Of a DNA stretch of 64,000 bases, positions 49,433-63,100 are shown piece by piece (position 1 is the stretch's first letter; each line of letters opens with the position of its first letter). Origin of the DNA: Blastomussa wellsi (Eukaryota > Cnidaria > Anthozoa > Scleractinia > Plerogyridae); contig OX393567.1 of NCBI GenBank assembly GCA_947652115.1, forward strand, positions 19,784,798 to 19,848,797, in the 5' to 3' direction. The notes below the pieces were generated by a model. It was not told the DNA's origin. It searched no databases and was given only the letters and a program-made list of their open reading frames with translations. The position numbers were made by a program, and so were the translations under genes.

Positions 49433-52400
49433 ATGGATGATATAATACAAGGACAGGAACCTCAGGGTTTATTTTCGAAGCGTTCATCGTCGAATATTCT
49501 CTCGGATCCGAGGATTTTAGCTCATTTGCGGATCGTTGCCGAGGAGGCGCAAAGCTCTGAGAAGGACCGCGAGCAAGATGAAGAGTCGGAGCTACAGAAC
49601 ACGAAACGGGAGCTCGCGCTAAAGATAGCTGCATACAATAAAGGAAACCAACACGGGGCATTCAGACTGATATTAAAAGAGGTGCGTGCGTGCAGATTGT
49701 TGTCACGAACGATATATATTGGCGGAGGAATGCGTGCTTTGTCTTAACAATATGATAATTTAGAAATCTGTAGCACACTATTTTACTCGTGTCTGGCTTA
49801 GGAACAGGCACCAGTAAGCTCACTTAAAATCCGGCCGTGAAAATCAAGTTACTGTAACGATCTGATAACTTTTGAAATTAATCGCCTGGTGGTTGACATT
49901 TTACGCATCGCAGAATCCTCAGTGTCACTGGCCTGCATGTGGCAGGTCTGAACGAAGGTAAAAAGTGCATTTCCGATAAATCGTACGTATTAGACCTGGA
50001 GTATAAAAAGCGTTCGGAATTGCTTGCATGTGACGCGTGCTTTAGAACACTTGATCACCGATGATGTGTTCTTTCAATTTCAGGATTTAGGCTTCGAAGG
50101 AGCGTTACGTTTCTACTTTGAAGACGGCAAAGAAGAATTAACAAAGGCTCTGCGGCTGACAAACAAAACGCTTGTTTCCGAGTTGTTGCCGACGCTGATT
50201 GAAAAGTTCAAGCCTGATTTGGTGAACTCCGCCGTCGAGAAAAAAGCTAAACTGTACGAAGTTTACGAAGAAGGTAACAAAATCTGAGACTTTCTAGCAA
50301 CACTCATATCTAGACCATAGCGAGCAAACATTTAATATGAAAGCGTTGTCTCTTTTCAAGTATTTTTTCAATAATTACCGGATTCGCATATTAACACTGA
50401 ATGTTCCACTGGATTGAAAATTAATTTATCACAACACGTTACATGAGATATTTAACTTTATTACCGGGTAGTACTTCGAAGCGATCACTTGAACCTCCTT
50501 TGATTCGTATGTTTTTAATTCGATTTTCGCCACAACTTTCATTCTGTTAAATGCCAATGATTGTTTTGCGTAAAGTTTGTTGTGTTTACATTGTGGGTCA
50601 TTCCTAACATAGCAACGTTGACAATCTTTATTGCAACTCCTGTGAGTCGAACACGGAGGTGAATATTTTCAATTGCCAGTTCAAAATCTTTGCATACATC
50701 CGTCAATTCACGTAAAAACACGGAGAATCTGTTCATCATTGCGGCCAGTGTAGACAGAATGAGTGTTATTGTGTGTAATTGAAACTTGATGGAGCGACTA
50801 ATAGCTAACAATTATCAAATAGCGATGTTCACAAGCATTTAATTGACTTCACGAGGGTGCATTTTGATTCGTACGTGTAAAGCACATTTTACTATGCATT
50901 TTTTACCTTACAAAGCGTTAATTCCGGAAAAGTTCACATTCTAAAGATTCTTATGAAAAGTTTTTACACTTCAAAATACATACTATTAAAAGTGCACGAC
51001 TGCGAAAAGGTCAAATTTTTACTATTCACTGATAAGCATAAGATTTTCAGGATTTTACACATATTTCATAACAGCACATGATGCAGATACTGAAATTTGG
51101 TAGTCTGCAACTTTCTCATTGGAAATTTCGCAGCTGTGAAATTCGCTTTGTATTTTCCTTTCTGTTTTATCATCTGCTTGCAAAAAATAAAATGGAAAGA
51201 TTGCTGCTGTTTGTTGTTCAAAGGATTACCACATAAGAGTAGTGTCTGCAGATCAGATCTGCTGCTTCAGTGAAATATTATTCCCATGTGACTAACATGT
51301 GACAAAATTGTGTACCAAACATGTTAGAGCTATGAGGCAAACATCTAAATGCTCTGTTTCTTTATCAACAAAACTCCACCAAACTCAACAGTGTTAAACA
51401 CATGTAGATTATCTTTTGAATACATTGTTAAGCAGATAGCTAAGTAACAAAGACAAAGAGGATCAGAGCTGGAGATCACAAGGTATTGCACAGGATCAGA
51501 AGCGGGATTAATAATTATTGTCATGGAATTTTTTTTAAGCTTGAGACTGCATCGGCTGTTATCCTGAAGGTGGCTAAGTAAAATATCTCTGGGGAGTCTT
51601 GAGACATAGATCCACTTGATGAAATAGAGATCAAGTTTGGCTAATTATAATCTGTGAAGTACATAATACTCTTCGAAAACTTGAAATTTTTCAACTTTTT
51701 TAGCCTTTCACCCCAAGAGCACCAAAGCTCAAATACTGCTTGAATTGGCCACTTTCATGAGTCATAATTCTAACATGTATACATACCAACACATATTAAC
51801 CCTTTCACCCCAAGAGAACCAAAGTTCAAAACTGCAAAACTCTTTACTATTGATGGAAGTACATGGAATAATTCATATGTGAACTACGGGTGTAGATGAA
51901 AGTGAGAGATGATCATCGCAGTGAATTTCCAATTTAAGCAATTGGACTAAAGAAGCTTGAAAAAATCCAGGGCAACTGAATTAATTCAGAGCCCTGAATT
52001 TTTTAAATTGGAAATTCACTGTGATGATCATCTCTCATGTTTATTATTATAGTGTCAAAATAACGAAGAACAGACAGCCAGTCCCAAAACATTTACTGGT
52101 TAGGATCTTTCATTTGAGCGGTACATACTAACACACATATGTGCTAACACAAGTAAAACATGGCCCAAGCAAGAGGCAAGACAAGGCACCTGCTTTGTCT
52201 AGATTTTATCTTGTGCAGTTAAACCTCTCCTTACCTGTAGACACCTTAAATGTAGACCCTATCTAATATGGACAACAGACACCACATCTTTGCCCCAAAG
52301 AGCAAATGCATTTACAATTAATCTCTTTGTTACGTACCGCATGAAAAATGCTGATTGCAGATTTTGAAATTTTCATTTCCCCAGACATGTAGTCACATCC

Positions 52401-55400
52401 CAAACATCTCGCGCCTTCAGTGCTTGTGCATTTTGTCTCATTCATGTCAATAGTCTGGCTACAGCATTCAGAACTATGTAGAGTGGGAAAAGTATGGCTT
52501 GAAAGCCTTGATTTTACTCTGTCTTGTGTTTCATTTGCAGACTTGAGAATATAACTACATTTAGTTGATTTAAGATTAAGTTTGACTTGACATCCTTTTA
52601 CCCATTCTCTTGCAGATGAAATCTGTTTAGATCCTTCAGATGCCCCTCTGGAAATTGCATTAAATGCCAAAAAGCTTCCAAGATTTGTTCTGCGATTGGA
52701 TTACAAGAATCCTCCACATGCAACCATTGTATCAAATGGTGAAGGTGTTATAAACAAGACTTTAGTGTCAAATGGAACAGCATTAAGTAGTCATCACACA
52801 AACCACAGCTATCCATCTCCAAGTCCATCAGTGGCCAGTGCAGGCACTGCCGGTAGTGACAATAGTTCCACTGGCAGCTCCGCTGGGCAGTTGCAACCGA
52901 GGAATGACATTACCATTCTGGGTAAAAACCCATTTACAAATAAGTCAAAAACTCCATCACCAGTACACAATAGAATAAATGACAAAATGCCATCATCATC
53001 AAGAAGTGAAAAGAAGAGAAACTTTTTCAGCTCACCCCGTAATGCTTTTGGAATGTTTTTTGACGGGGGTGGGAATCAGTCTGATCAGAGTTCCCATGCT
53101 GCAAACAAAATGGCTCGCTCAAAGCAAAAAAGGAAAGGATCTTTAGGCCGTCTGAAATTCAAGAAAAAAGGAGAGGAAAAGACACACACCGAATTGTCAA
53201 CTGAGCAAATGGCTCCTGGCATTCTGAAAGTCTTTGGTGACCACGTTTCCCCAGGTTCAAACTACAAAAGTGTGCGAGCTACTGAGATGACTGCCGCAGA
53301 TGAAATTGTTCAGCAGGCCCTTGAGAGGTATTCACTTTCCAGGGAAAATGCTTCAGATTATGTGCTTTGTGATGTGATTGGATACTTTACAAAAAGAACA
53401 GGTGGTGTTAGTAGTCCTGATGTAGATGCAGATGAGTGGATAACAGAGTATGCCAGGGTGATCAGCGACAAAGAGAAACCTCTGGTGCTTCAACAGTTGT
53501 GGAAGCCAATCGGAGGATTTTCTCGTAGGTTTGAACTACGGAAACGAATTGAAACACAGGATTCATCATTCTTTAAACCAAGGGGCAGTGTTGCAATCAT
53601 GAAAGCTACATCGATATGTCAAGCTCATGTACCCCCAAGTATCAAAGAAAACCGCCGAGATACAGGACAAAGTGAGGTGTCGCATCTGTTATCAGGTGAA
53701 GATCAGTTGTCAAGTATTGGTGTAGAGGAAGGGAGCAGCTCTGGACGAGCCTCCTTAATTGCATCACCATTTATTGCACCTTCAGACACACCTTATCTCC
53801 TCCTTCTCAAAGGCTGTAGTAATGCCGATGACTACTTGTACCACAGACTGGATGAGCAATTAGCTGTGGTTGGCTGTCCTGGTTATCATGGTGAATCAGA
53901 CCAATCTGCTGATATTGTTTTACTTGCTCCAGACATTTTTCCTCAGCACTGCATTTTAAGCAAAAGAGTCGAAACATCAGCTCCAGATCTTGGACAAGAT
54001 GACTATGATGTGAATTTTTCTGTGTATTTAGAACCTTCAATTAGTGCTGATGTTTGTGTAAATGGTGCAGATGTTTCATCACCCACTGAACTCAACCCAG
54101 GGGACCTAGTGTCATTTGGGAAGCATTACTATTTCTTGTTTAAAGATCCTTCTCAGGTGGCAGATAGTGCTATGAAATTAGCTTGGGTTAATAATTTGAA
54201 GCAATTTAACAAGTTGCAAATCTCACAAAGACTTCAAAGCTCTCATGACAGAAATACAGGCAGTGCCGAGACAACTGTTGTGGATGCTGTAGGCACTGCA
54301 GATGAGCCAAGCAATGGTTTACGGTTGTCTTACTTGTCACAAGATGAGGATGAGTTGCTGGATATGATTATGAACATTGTAGATTTAGCAGGAGATGGCT
54401 ACAAGTTGTCTCCAGCATATTTGCTGATCATGTGTATTGAACATTCTGCAAAATATCACTCGGAACTGCAAACAAGGCAGCTTCTCATCAAGATATCAAA
54501 TGCGATCCAGACTGTTGCATCAGTAAGTCGAACTCTTTTTTGATGAAGCAACCTCGTTGACCCATTTAATGTAGTGATCAACACCTAACTTCTCCACTAC
54601 TTTGGGACAATTTCTATATGACAATAGGAGTACAGTATATGAGCTTGAGATTTCTACCTCTCCCTCATCAACTATCATGTGACAGAAATTGAAAATGAAT
54701 AACCTTTTTTGCTAATTGTTTCAGTATAAATCTACCAGATGTTCAAACAAAAAGATTATCTAAATCCTCTTCAGTCACAGACACTGAAAAAACGTAACAA
54801 TTGAAAAGGAATGACCACCATTTTGATAACAACCACTACACTTTCTACAACAGAATAGCCAATCCGAGAACAACACTTTTGATAGAATACTAGAATACAG
54901 TTATACTAAAAGGATATATCCAGCAGATACAGCTTCTTCTTGTTGCTCCCATCTGGGATCAACGAGCAGTGGCTATATTCCCAAGCTACTGGTAAAAAAG
55001 AGGTCACTCAATTATTAGATGGAAGGTGTTATGGCCTAACTGCTAGCATGTACCAGAGCAGTCCAGGTCTGAATCCTTGCCAGATCACTGAGTTGTGTAC
55101 TTGGGCAAAACACGTTACTCTCATAAACCTCTGTCCACCCAGGCCAGGGGCCCAGGTGGTTAAAAGATGAGTAATGCTATCTACTGGAAAAAACACTATC
55201 CCATGAAAGGCAAAATGTGTTATCAACATTTATCCACTGGATGGCGATTATCTGGTGGATAGCATTGTCTACCCTTTAGGCCAGGTGTTCCAATGGGTAC
55301 CAACAAATTTAAATACTGGGGATGACGCTGCCTTATATGGACAAGCCTCTCATCCTGGAGGAGTAAAAACTCCAGTCCCTAAATGCTGTGGAAACTAGGA

Positions 55401-58400
55401 TGAGCTCTAGGCTGATGAGCTTTTCAGTAAGGGAAAATCCTTCTGTTAGGGGATACTTAGTGAAACTTTCAATCCCAGAAACACTGATAATGATACTACC
55501 TCATCTCATTAGCGGTCATTATGTTATCTCCTGACCATACACTAGTAACTAATTATGGGATCATTTAATTCCTTATCTTGTTTTAGGACAAGACAGCAGA
55601 AATGTCAAAGACAATAGAAAGGTAACGTTTTTAGATGTTTTGTCAGACTAATGGTTTCCTGCAGTTCATTGGAGACACACAGTTCTTTTCCAAAACTGCA
55701 TTGCTTCATAGCTCAGGGATGTAGCTAAGGGCTGGGTGCCGGCTAATTTCACCGGCTGAAATAGAGCTGATCACCGGCTTTAACTTCACTTGAAAACAAA
55801 GACTCAAAAGCGTTTTGAAGGTACACTGGTCAGAAAAGCCGGCTGAGCTTGTTAATGAGCTAGCTTTGAAATTTCTTAGCTTCATCCCTGATTGGCTGCA
55901 GAGCTCATTTTCATTATGAGGACTGTTTTCCCCTGATCCATTTTCTGCATAATTACAGTGGTTTCCTGAACAAAAGGATCTAATTAATTGCTCAATTATT
56001 ATAATGACTGAAACAAAGTCTAAACTTCAGTTATGAAGGTCAGGTTGTAGTAAACGAAGACAACAGCTGCACACTTGCAACAAAAGTACACATAAATAAT
56101 TTTCCCAACAGAACAACAGTTCCAGAAAAGGCCTTGGAAGAGCTTCTGCCTCAGCTGCGCCCAGTGGTGTTTTGGATGGCCAATTGTCTGGAAATGTTGC
56201 CATATCTCCATGCTAACATGTCTCAATACATCAAGGACCCTTCTCCAATTGCCGAGTATGGTGATGAAGCTTTGTTCAATGCTGATGAGGAACTGCTCAT
56301 GTTTCTCGAAGAAGTTATCATTTATACCTTTCAACAGACTGTATACCATCTTACTAAGGTACTAGTATGGTAAAATTATTGTCATTTAATGCTGGTACAA
56401 CTGTTGGGGCTTAAACTATTTCTAGTATGCATGAGATTTTGGGGTCGAGTTTTTCTTTTAAAAGCACTCTGCTCAAGTGTCAGGAATACCTTTTGCAATA
56501 ACCTGCGATCAGATGTTCTTATTTTAAGAATGCCTGATCCCAGGTTACTTTTGCAACTAACTTTCTATGATGTCTGCAGATCGTTAGAGGGTTGATATAT
56601 AAATGGGTTGAGCTACTTGACCTATGATGTCCATGTAGCATTGAATTAAATGATTGCGTTTGAATTTCGCGGGTTCTCACGTAGAAAATTTGAATCAAAT
56701 TAAGCTCTGAAATTCTTTAAAACTGAGAATATGGAAAAAATGGAAAAAAGTTTTTATTGTTTCTTCTGCACTATATTAGAGACAATGTGGGTGGAAAATG
56801 AACATCAACCTCTGATAAATCTTGTTTTTCTATAGAGATTACCTGTTTTTTTACATGAACCAGGTTTTGTACATTGCCCTTCCTGCCATTTTGGACACGA
56901 ATCCATTCCAGGACACAGATGAAGACAGTGACAAGAAACCACAAGAAGTAGAAACCGTCATCAGCATCTTCCAAACCACTTTCGATGTTGTTAAAGCGTA
57001 TTCCGTTCACAAAGACATCATCCACCAACTTTTTGCATATTTATTTTTCTTCACAAACGCTTCCTTGTTCAACACGTTGATGGAGCGGGGAGCTGGGGGC
57101 AAGTTCTACCGCTGGGCTAAAGGAGCGCAGATTCGGGGCAATCTGGATTTGTTGGAGAGCTGGGCCGCGCAGGTGCAGCTTCAGGACGAGGCTAATGAAT
57201 ATTTGTCCAGACTGTCGACCGCCGCTGATTTGTTGGCCACGCCCAAAGTGCAACTCTTGCAGGTTTGTTCCTGTCTGGCAATAGCTGGCAAATTTGCGTT
57301 TTTCGTCCTATAACTTTGAAAGACGTGTGCAAACGGCACGAAGTAATATTAAGTTCGTATAAAATTTAAATATCACTGATACGGGTTTTACTGAGGCTAA
57401 CGTTTGCCTTTCCAAAATAGGATTTGGACAAACGTAGCCATGTACTATACACAGTTTGTATACGTCGCATTAAATAATACGTTGGCAAGTTAAATGCGGG
57501 TCTAAGAATGCTAAGATTTCTTCCGTTTTTGCTGACCTCTTACTAACCGAGCGCGAGGGCCGTACTGGGTAATATTGGTCCGAGTTCGTGGAAGTACAGA
57601 CCGAACGCAGCGAAGTCCGTAGAAGAACGACCGAGGGCTAATATTCTCCAGTACGACTCGAGTATGCTAGGTTAGTAAGTAGTTTATTATATGGCACTCG
57701 GGTCGTGCGTGCTTGTTAAAAAGTGACGCACTTTCGGTGACTTGTATTCAGAGGTTTTCCGCCGTAACGTGTTTTCCGAAAGAACAAGCTACCACGAATT
57801 TTAAAACATTATTTTTTTAACTATAGTATTTATATACGTTTTCTTTGCGCAATTATAGTTGCAAATTTTAACTTATCCAACTTGACAAAAAAAAGATACG
57901 CAGCTAAGGACCGTTTTCATGGCAAAATCCCGACCAAGAAAGAACCAATCAGAACGCTCGGATTTTCTTGCCAAATAATAATAATAAGCAGATATTTCAG
58001 TATCACAGTTACACTGTCCGTATTGTTAGTAAAGTACGCCATCTGTTAGATAAGGCGCTAACAATTCGCTAGGCAAGGTTTTGATTTGTAATTACTTCAC
58101 TTCAACTGTAGGCGGACTGGATGACAATCAGAAGAGACTTCCCGGCCCTCAACCCGGCTCAAGTACAGCAAATTTTGGGTGAATACCAACTCGGTCCAGG
58201 AAAGTCTCGGCCAAGAGGCTGGTTTCCCCCTCCAGAGGAAGTGGAGCCCGCGCTTCGTACAGGTCAGTTGTGTTTCATAAAAAAAGGGGAAAGCACATCA
58301 TCTTAGCCTTTGTTTTCCTAACATGTCCTGTTGCTGCCAGTAAACAACGAATAAGGGATAAGGGTACTGTTTTAAGGAAATACAGTATTTGTCATTCTAT

Positions 58401-60139
58401 TAGACCATATTTCAGTAAATCGTTCAGTAAATTGTAAATTCTATTAAACCATATTTCAGCAAAATGGCTTCAATTCTATAACATTTATGTACACGTTTTC
58501 TTCTTTTAACACAGCGGACATCTTACTGAATTTCTCTGAACATCCTCCGTTGAAACTACCGACAGAAGGATTTGTAATGGACTTTGAGACTGGACCGTCG
58601 GATCAATCTTTCTACCACTACTTGGATGCGGTTAAAAAGGCGATGAATCCAGGTAATAAATAGGCCATTTTACAGTTCTGTGCTTAGTTACCAAGCCTTT
58701 GAGTGGAAATGAGGCTGAAGGTGACCTTGCTTAGATACAAACCCTCTTTCTTTTGATATGTAAATCTTTTTGTTGTTATGCTAAATAGTTTCTCGTCTTT
58801 ATCATGACAAGGTCACCCTGAGCCTCGCTTTCACACAGAGGCCTGGTTACATTTCACAGAACTGTAAAATGGACTATTAGAACAAAAAATGCAGTGAGAA
58901 ATAGCAACTGACTAATTTTCGCGAAAACGAAATTTATAATTTTTTTTATTAATTAACCAAGGGTATTTTTGTTAATTAGCAGGTCGCAGTACTGTCGGTT
59001 CAGACATGACAAAAATGAATGGAATTAACAGGTCAGTGAATCTTTTTATCTTGCCGGTTTAGTTGTTGTAGCAAGGCTTTTTTCCAGACAGGTCTACGTG
59101 TCGCCTTCAGAATTGTGTATAGGTACTTGACAATTTATTTAGTCATTTTTCCTTTAAAGAGATTGCCTAAAATCGAAGGAAACCTAGTCGGAGGAACACG
59201 TGCCTGTCGGCAGTTTTGGCAAATCTTCGTAAAAGCACTCGAGGAGTCTCCGACTTACTTTATCCAATCAAAACTAGGACGAGAACTCGCGGATACGCCG
59301 AAAGTCGCGCGAGCAAACACGTTATGTTACATTGTGGACTTAGTCTCTTCTCGAGGGCGGATTTTGTCATCTATTTTCACTTGTTTCACTGACTGTATAG
59401 ATAATACTTTGTTAATGTTGAAAACACCAGAAAAGCAAAGACGGATTATGAACGAAGGACTTGAAAATTGAGAAACTAGCTCTGTTACAGCGCGACGCGC
59501 CTTAGTGTGACCACCCAACAAACTTTTTTGACAAGTTAACCAATCAGAGAGCGCGAATTTGTTTGAGTTGTCCCGCCTCCTTGTTAAAAGCGTGACAGGT
59601 TTCGTGCCAACAGCTTTGAACATTGCAAGGAGGCAGGACAGCTCAAACAAAATCGCGCTCTCTGATTGGCTAGTTATGACTTGTCAAAAAAGTTTATTGG
59701 GTGGCCACACTAAGGCGCGTCGCGCTGTAATTAGGGTAGGGATGAACATGTAACGTTGAAACTATTACAATTATAAGAAGAAAGAGTAAACTTTTCACTT
59801 CAGAAACTGCTGTTAACCGTTACATCACGGTCGTCTTTGGGCAGAATTGTATCATTATATTATTATGGATCGACGCGCGTCGAGGAAAAAAGTTGACCGA
59901 TCGGGGAAGTTCGACTTTATTTTATATGATTTGGTTTTATCAACTGGGTTGATAATGTCAATTGGCCACCGTAAAGAGATTCAGTTGCTGACGTTTCGAG
60001 CGTTAGCCCTTCGTCGGAGCGAATCGATTCCGACGAAGGGCTAACGCTCGAAACGTCAGCAATTGAATCTCTTTACGGTGGCCAATTGACATTATCAACC
60101 CAGTTGATAAAACCAAATTATATTGTTATACTTCCCCCC

Positions 60140-60175
<36 letters not shown>

Positions 60176-63100
60176 CTATTCATTTATTTTATATGGTTAT
60201 ATTATTGCAGAGTCCAGCAACCGGAACCAGAAGTGAGCCACTCGGATGTGGTTCGTGATTCGTCGGTATCACTAAGTCAAGATCACGTGCCTGATCTGGT
60301 AGTCTCCCCAGCCTCCCCTAAACGCAACGCACCCAATGGAAAGGAGAAGGAGGAATTTACATTCGAGACCGTCGTGTCCAATTCTCCTCCATCGAAAAGA
60401 GGTATATGGAATAAAATGATGATAGGGGAGGACCAAACCATATTGTGCAACCAGAATGCTGTAAGCGTCATCTCTTCGAACTCGAATTTTTGATTGGCGA
60501 GGGGCGAAGGTTGTCAGGTTTGTGCCCTCGGTCCCCTATTTCTGAATTTTCTAGCACCGTACCTGGTTTGAAACGATTTCTCATTATTGATTCTACTCAA
60601 ATAAAGTGATGTATTCCCTGCGCTAGAAAAAGCAAGCAACGTAAGAGGATATCTAAAACAAGCTATATAGGTCATATCATTGCTTTGAATAAAGAATCAT
60701 TAGCTCTAAATCTGCGAAACGATAGTAGTGCCCCAAATTATATATTGAAGTTGTTCCTACAGATTTTAAAATTAGTTTTGCTGTTTGAATTTGAATGATC
60801 AGAAAACGGGACTGTTGGCTATCGTGACACAAGATCACCAATTCCAGATGAGAGAAGGGAAACTCCTCCAAGAAAACAGGAAACACCACCAAGCAAACCA
60901 AAGATCTCAGATCCGTCAGCAAACACGGAAGCTGTCCAAGCAGGAAAGCGACCCCTTGCCAGACTAGTTTCAGGCCAAAAGCCTACAGCCGCCATCAGCT
61001 ATCCAGGTAACCGTATGGAGGGTCTTGTTTCCATGGGGTCGTCTGCTGAGGACTCATCTGTGGTTTCTGGTAGAATACTTAAGAAAAAAGAATCTAGAAC
61101 CCCAGGTAGGAAGAACATTTTCTGCTTCGTTTCTAGACTATGTGATCTGTTTGGTATACCTAGCCACTGGCTGTTTATTTTGGTAGTGCGCGCGATCGAA
61201 ACTAGCAGGGGAAGCTGCGAAACCGGAAACCGAGCCGCATCGCCGCTCCATTTCCGGTCTTTCCCTGCTTGTTTCGATCGCGCGCTCTACGAAAGCCCGC
61301 TCGAAAATAGCACTCGCAAATTTTCGCTTTCGTTACGGAGTTTGGAGCAAAATAGAGACTGCTCGCAGTCTAGCTACGCAGGGTAAGTATACCTCTCTAG
61401 AAGAATTAAAGAGGGAGGGAAGTTGTGACGCAACTTCTAACGAAAATTGTGGGTCAGGTCAGTTCTTCGAAACAGGTTTCATATGCCAAAGAATTAGGGT
61501 GCGTTCCATTTGGATGAGCTAGATCACGATCAGTGATCCGAGATCTCTCGGATCATGCCGGCGAATCCAGTCTAAGAAAGGATTCGCCGGTTCCTTTGAT
61601 GAACCATGATCTGAGTGATCTCGGGTCGCTGATCCTGATCGGGATCACCCCAAAGGAACGCACCCTTAATTAATAACTTTCATTAATTTTAAGTTCACTT
61701 TCGCATTTGCACAGCAACGGTATAAAGGTGACCATTTTGCTCTTTCTGCTCGTCAGATGCATTAATTAGCGAACCAAGAGATGAAAACCAAAACGTGGAA
61801 AGGAGGGGAGGGTCTCCTTACACGAACGACAACTCCAAATGGGTTGAAGTGACAGGCGCCGTAACACGCGATGCTGTCAACAATGTGGACGGCTTATCCG
61901 TGCTTCCGGTAAGCGATACAGCGGAAACCAACGAAGAGCTGGCTCTTCAGATAGCCGTGGATCCGACAATTGAAACTTCAAAGGAATTCGACGAGAAAAG
62001 GGCGCTTCAGAAGGCGAAACTCTTGAGTCGCTTGAGAAACGAGTCGGATGTCGATATTGCGCATGAACCAGAAAGTGCAAATGGCTTCCAGACCAAGATG
62101 GAAGGCATGAGGGAGACTGATGACCGGCAGGATGACGTGTTCATTGTCGAGCTGGAGAAAGGAGATGACGGGATAGGCCTGGGACTGATTGATGGACTGG
62201 TACGAGTTTTGATTTCTGTTTTATTCACTTGCCTGTTTTGTAGAATAGGTGTGACCGTTAGCACAATGCGCAGTGTGTACCCGCACGCCAGACATGTAAA
62301 AATCACAAAAATCAAACTTCTAAGAGGATGAGTGTTGACGAAAGTCTAAACTCTCGCTATCGTTTGGCCTCAAACTCTCATGTACTCTCATCGACTCGCA
62401 TGCGCTCTCAACGACTTTGAACTTGCTCAGTCCGATGCTCAAATATTTCGTGACATTCGATTTGAGCTATGTTTCCCTCGTTTGGCCTTGAGTTGATGAT
62501 AGTCGATAAGAGTTGGAAACTCTCAGGAGATTAAATTCTAAGCAAATCCTCATTTAGCCCGGGGTTTATGGAAAATATAAATTTGCTGAAGTTACATGAG
62601 TATATCAGTGTTTAGTGTTCCAAGGCTACAGGCCCCCAAAAAGCCGGGCTCTGAGGCAAACATTCTCATTGCTGTACACTCTGTATCAACCGGCTTCAGG
62701 TTCCAAAGCGAAAGTTTTAGAGCTCCATGCCTTATAGATATCTTTTACACACAATTAATTAACCGCTGACCTTTATATTGTAGTACACTCCATTACGATC
62801 GCCAGGGATTTATGTGCGGACGCTTGTCGCAGGAGGTCCGGCTATGAAGGTCAGTTAATTACCTAAACACATTATTCGATGCAAATTCTCCTAACTGGTC
62901 TGTCTGTGCTTTTTGCTGGAATGCCAGCTTTACATTTAGAACGGTTTTCAACTGAGTGTCAAAAGCAATTAGCGAATTGCTTTGGTTTTGCATAACCACG
63001 CTTAGTGATTGGTTTTAAAATCTGGCGCCACTTTTTCAACCAATCAGAAGCAAAACCAATCGTGACTCGTGCGCGTATGTTTTCCCGCGCTTTGTGTCAG

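Noticed and set aside
52263..52670. 135-codon minus-strand frame
   Set aside because: Runs opposite the start of RADIL exon 3, no family resemblance.
61001..61012. Splice donor ending RADIL exon 11 at 61006
   Set aside because: The frame continues openly through GNRMEGL to a better donor at 61106 that joins exon 12 in phase.
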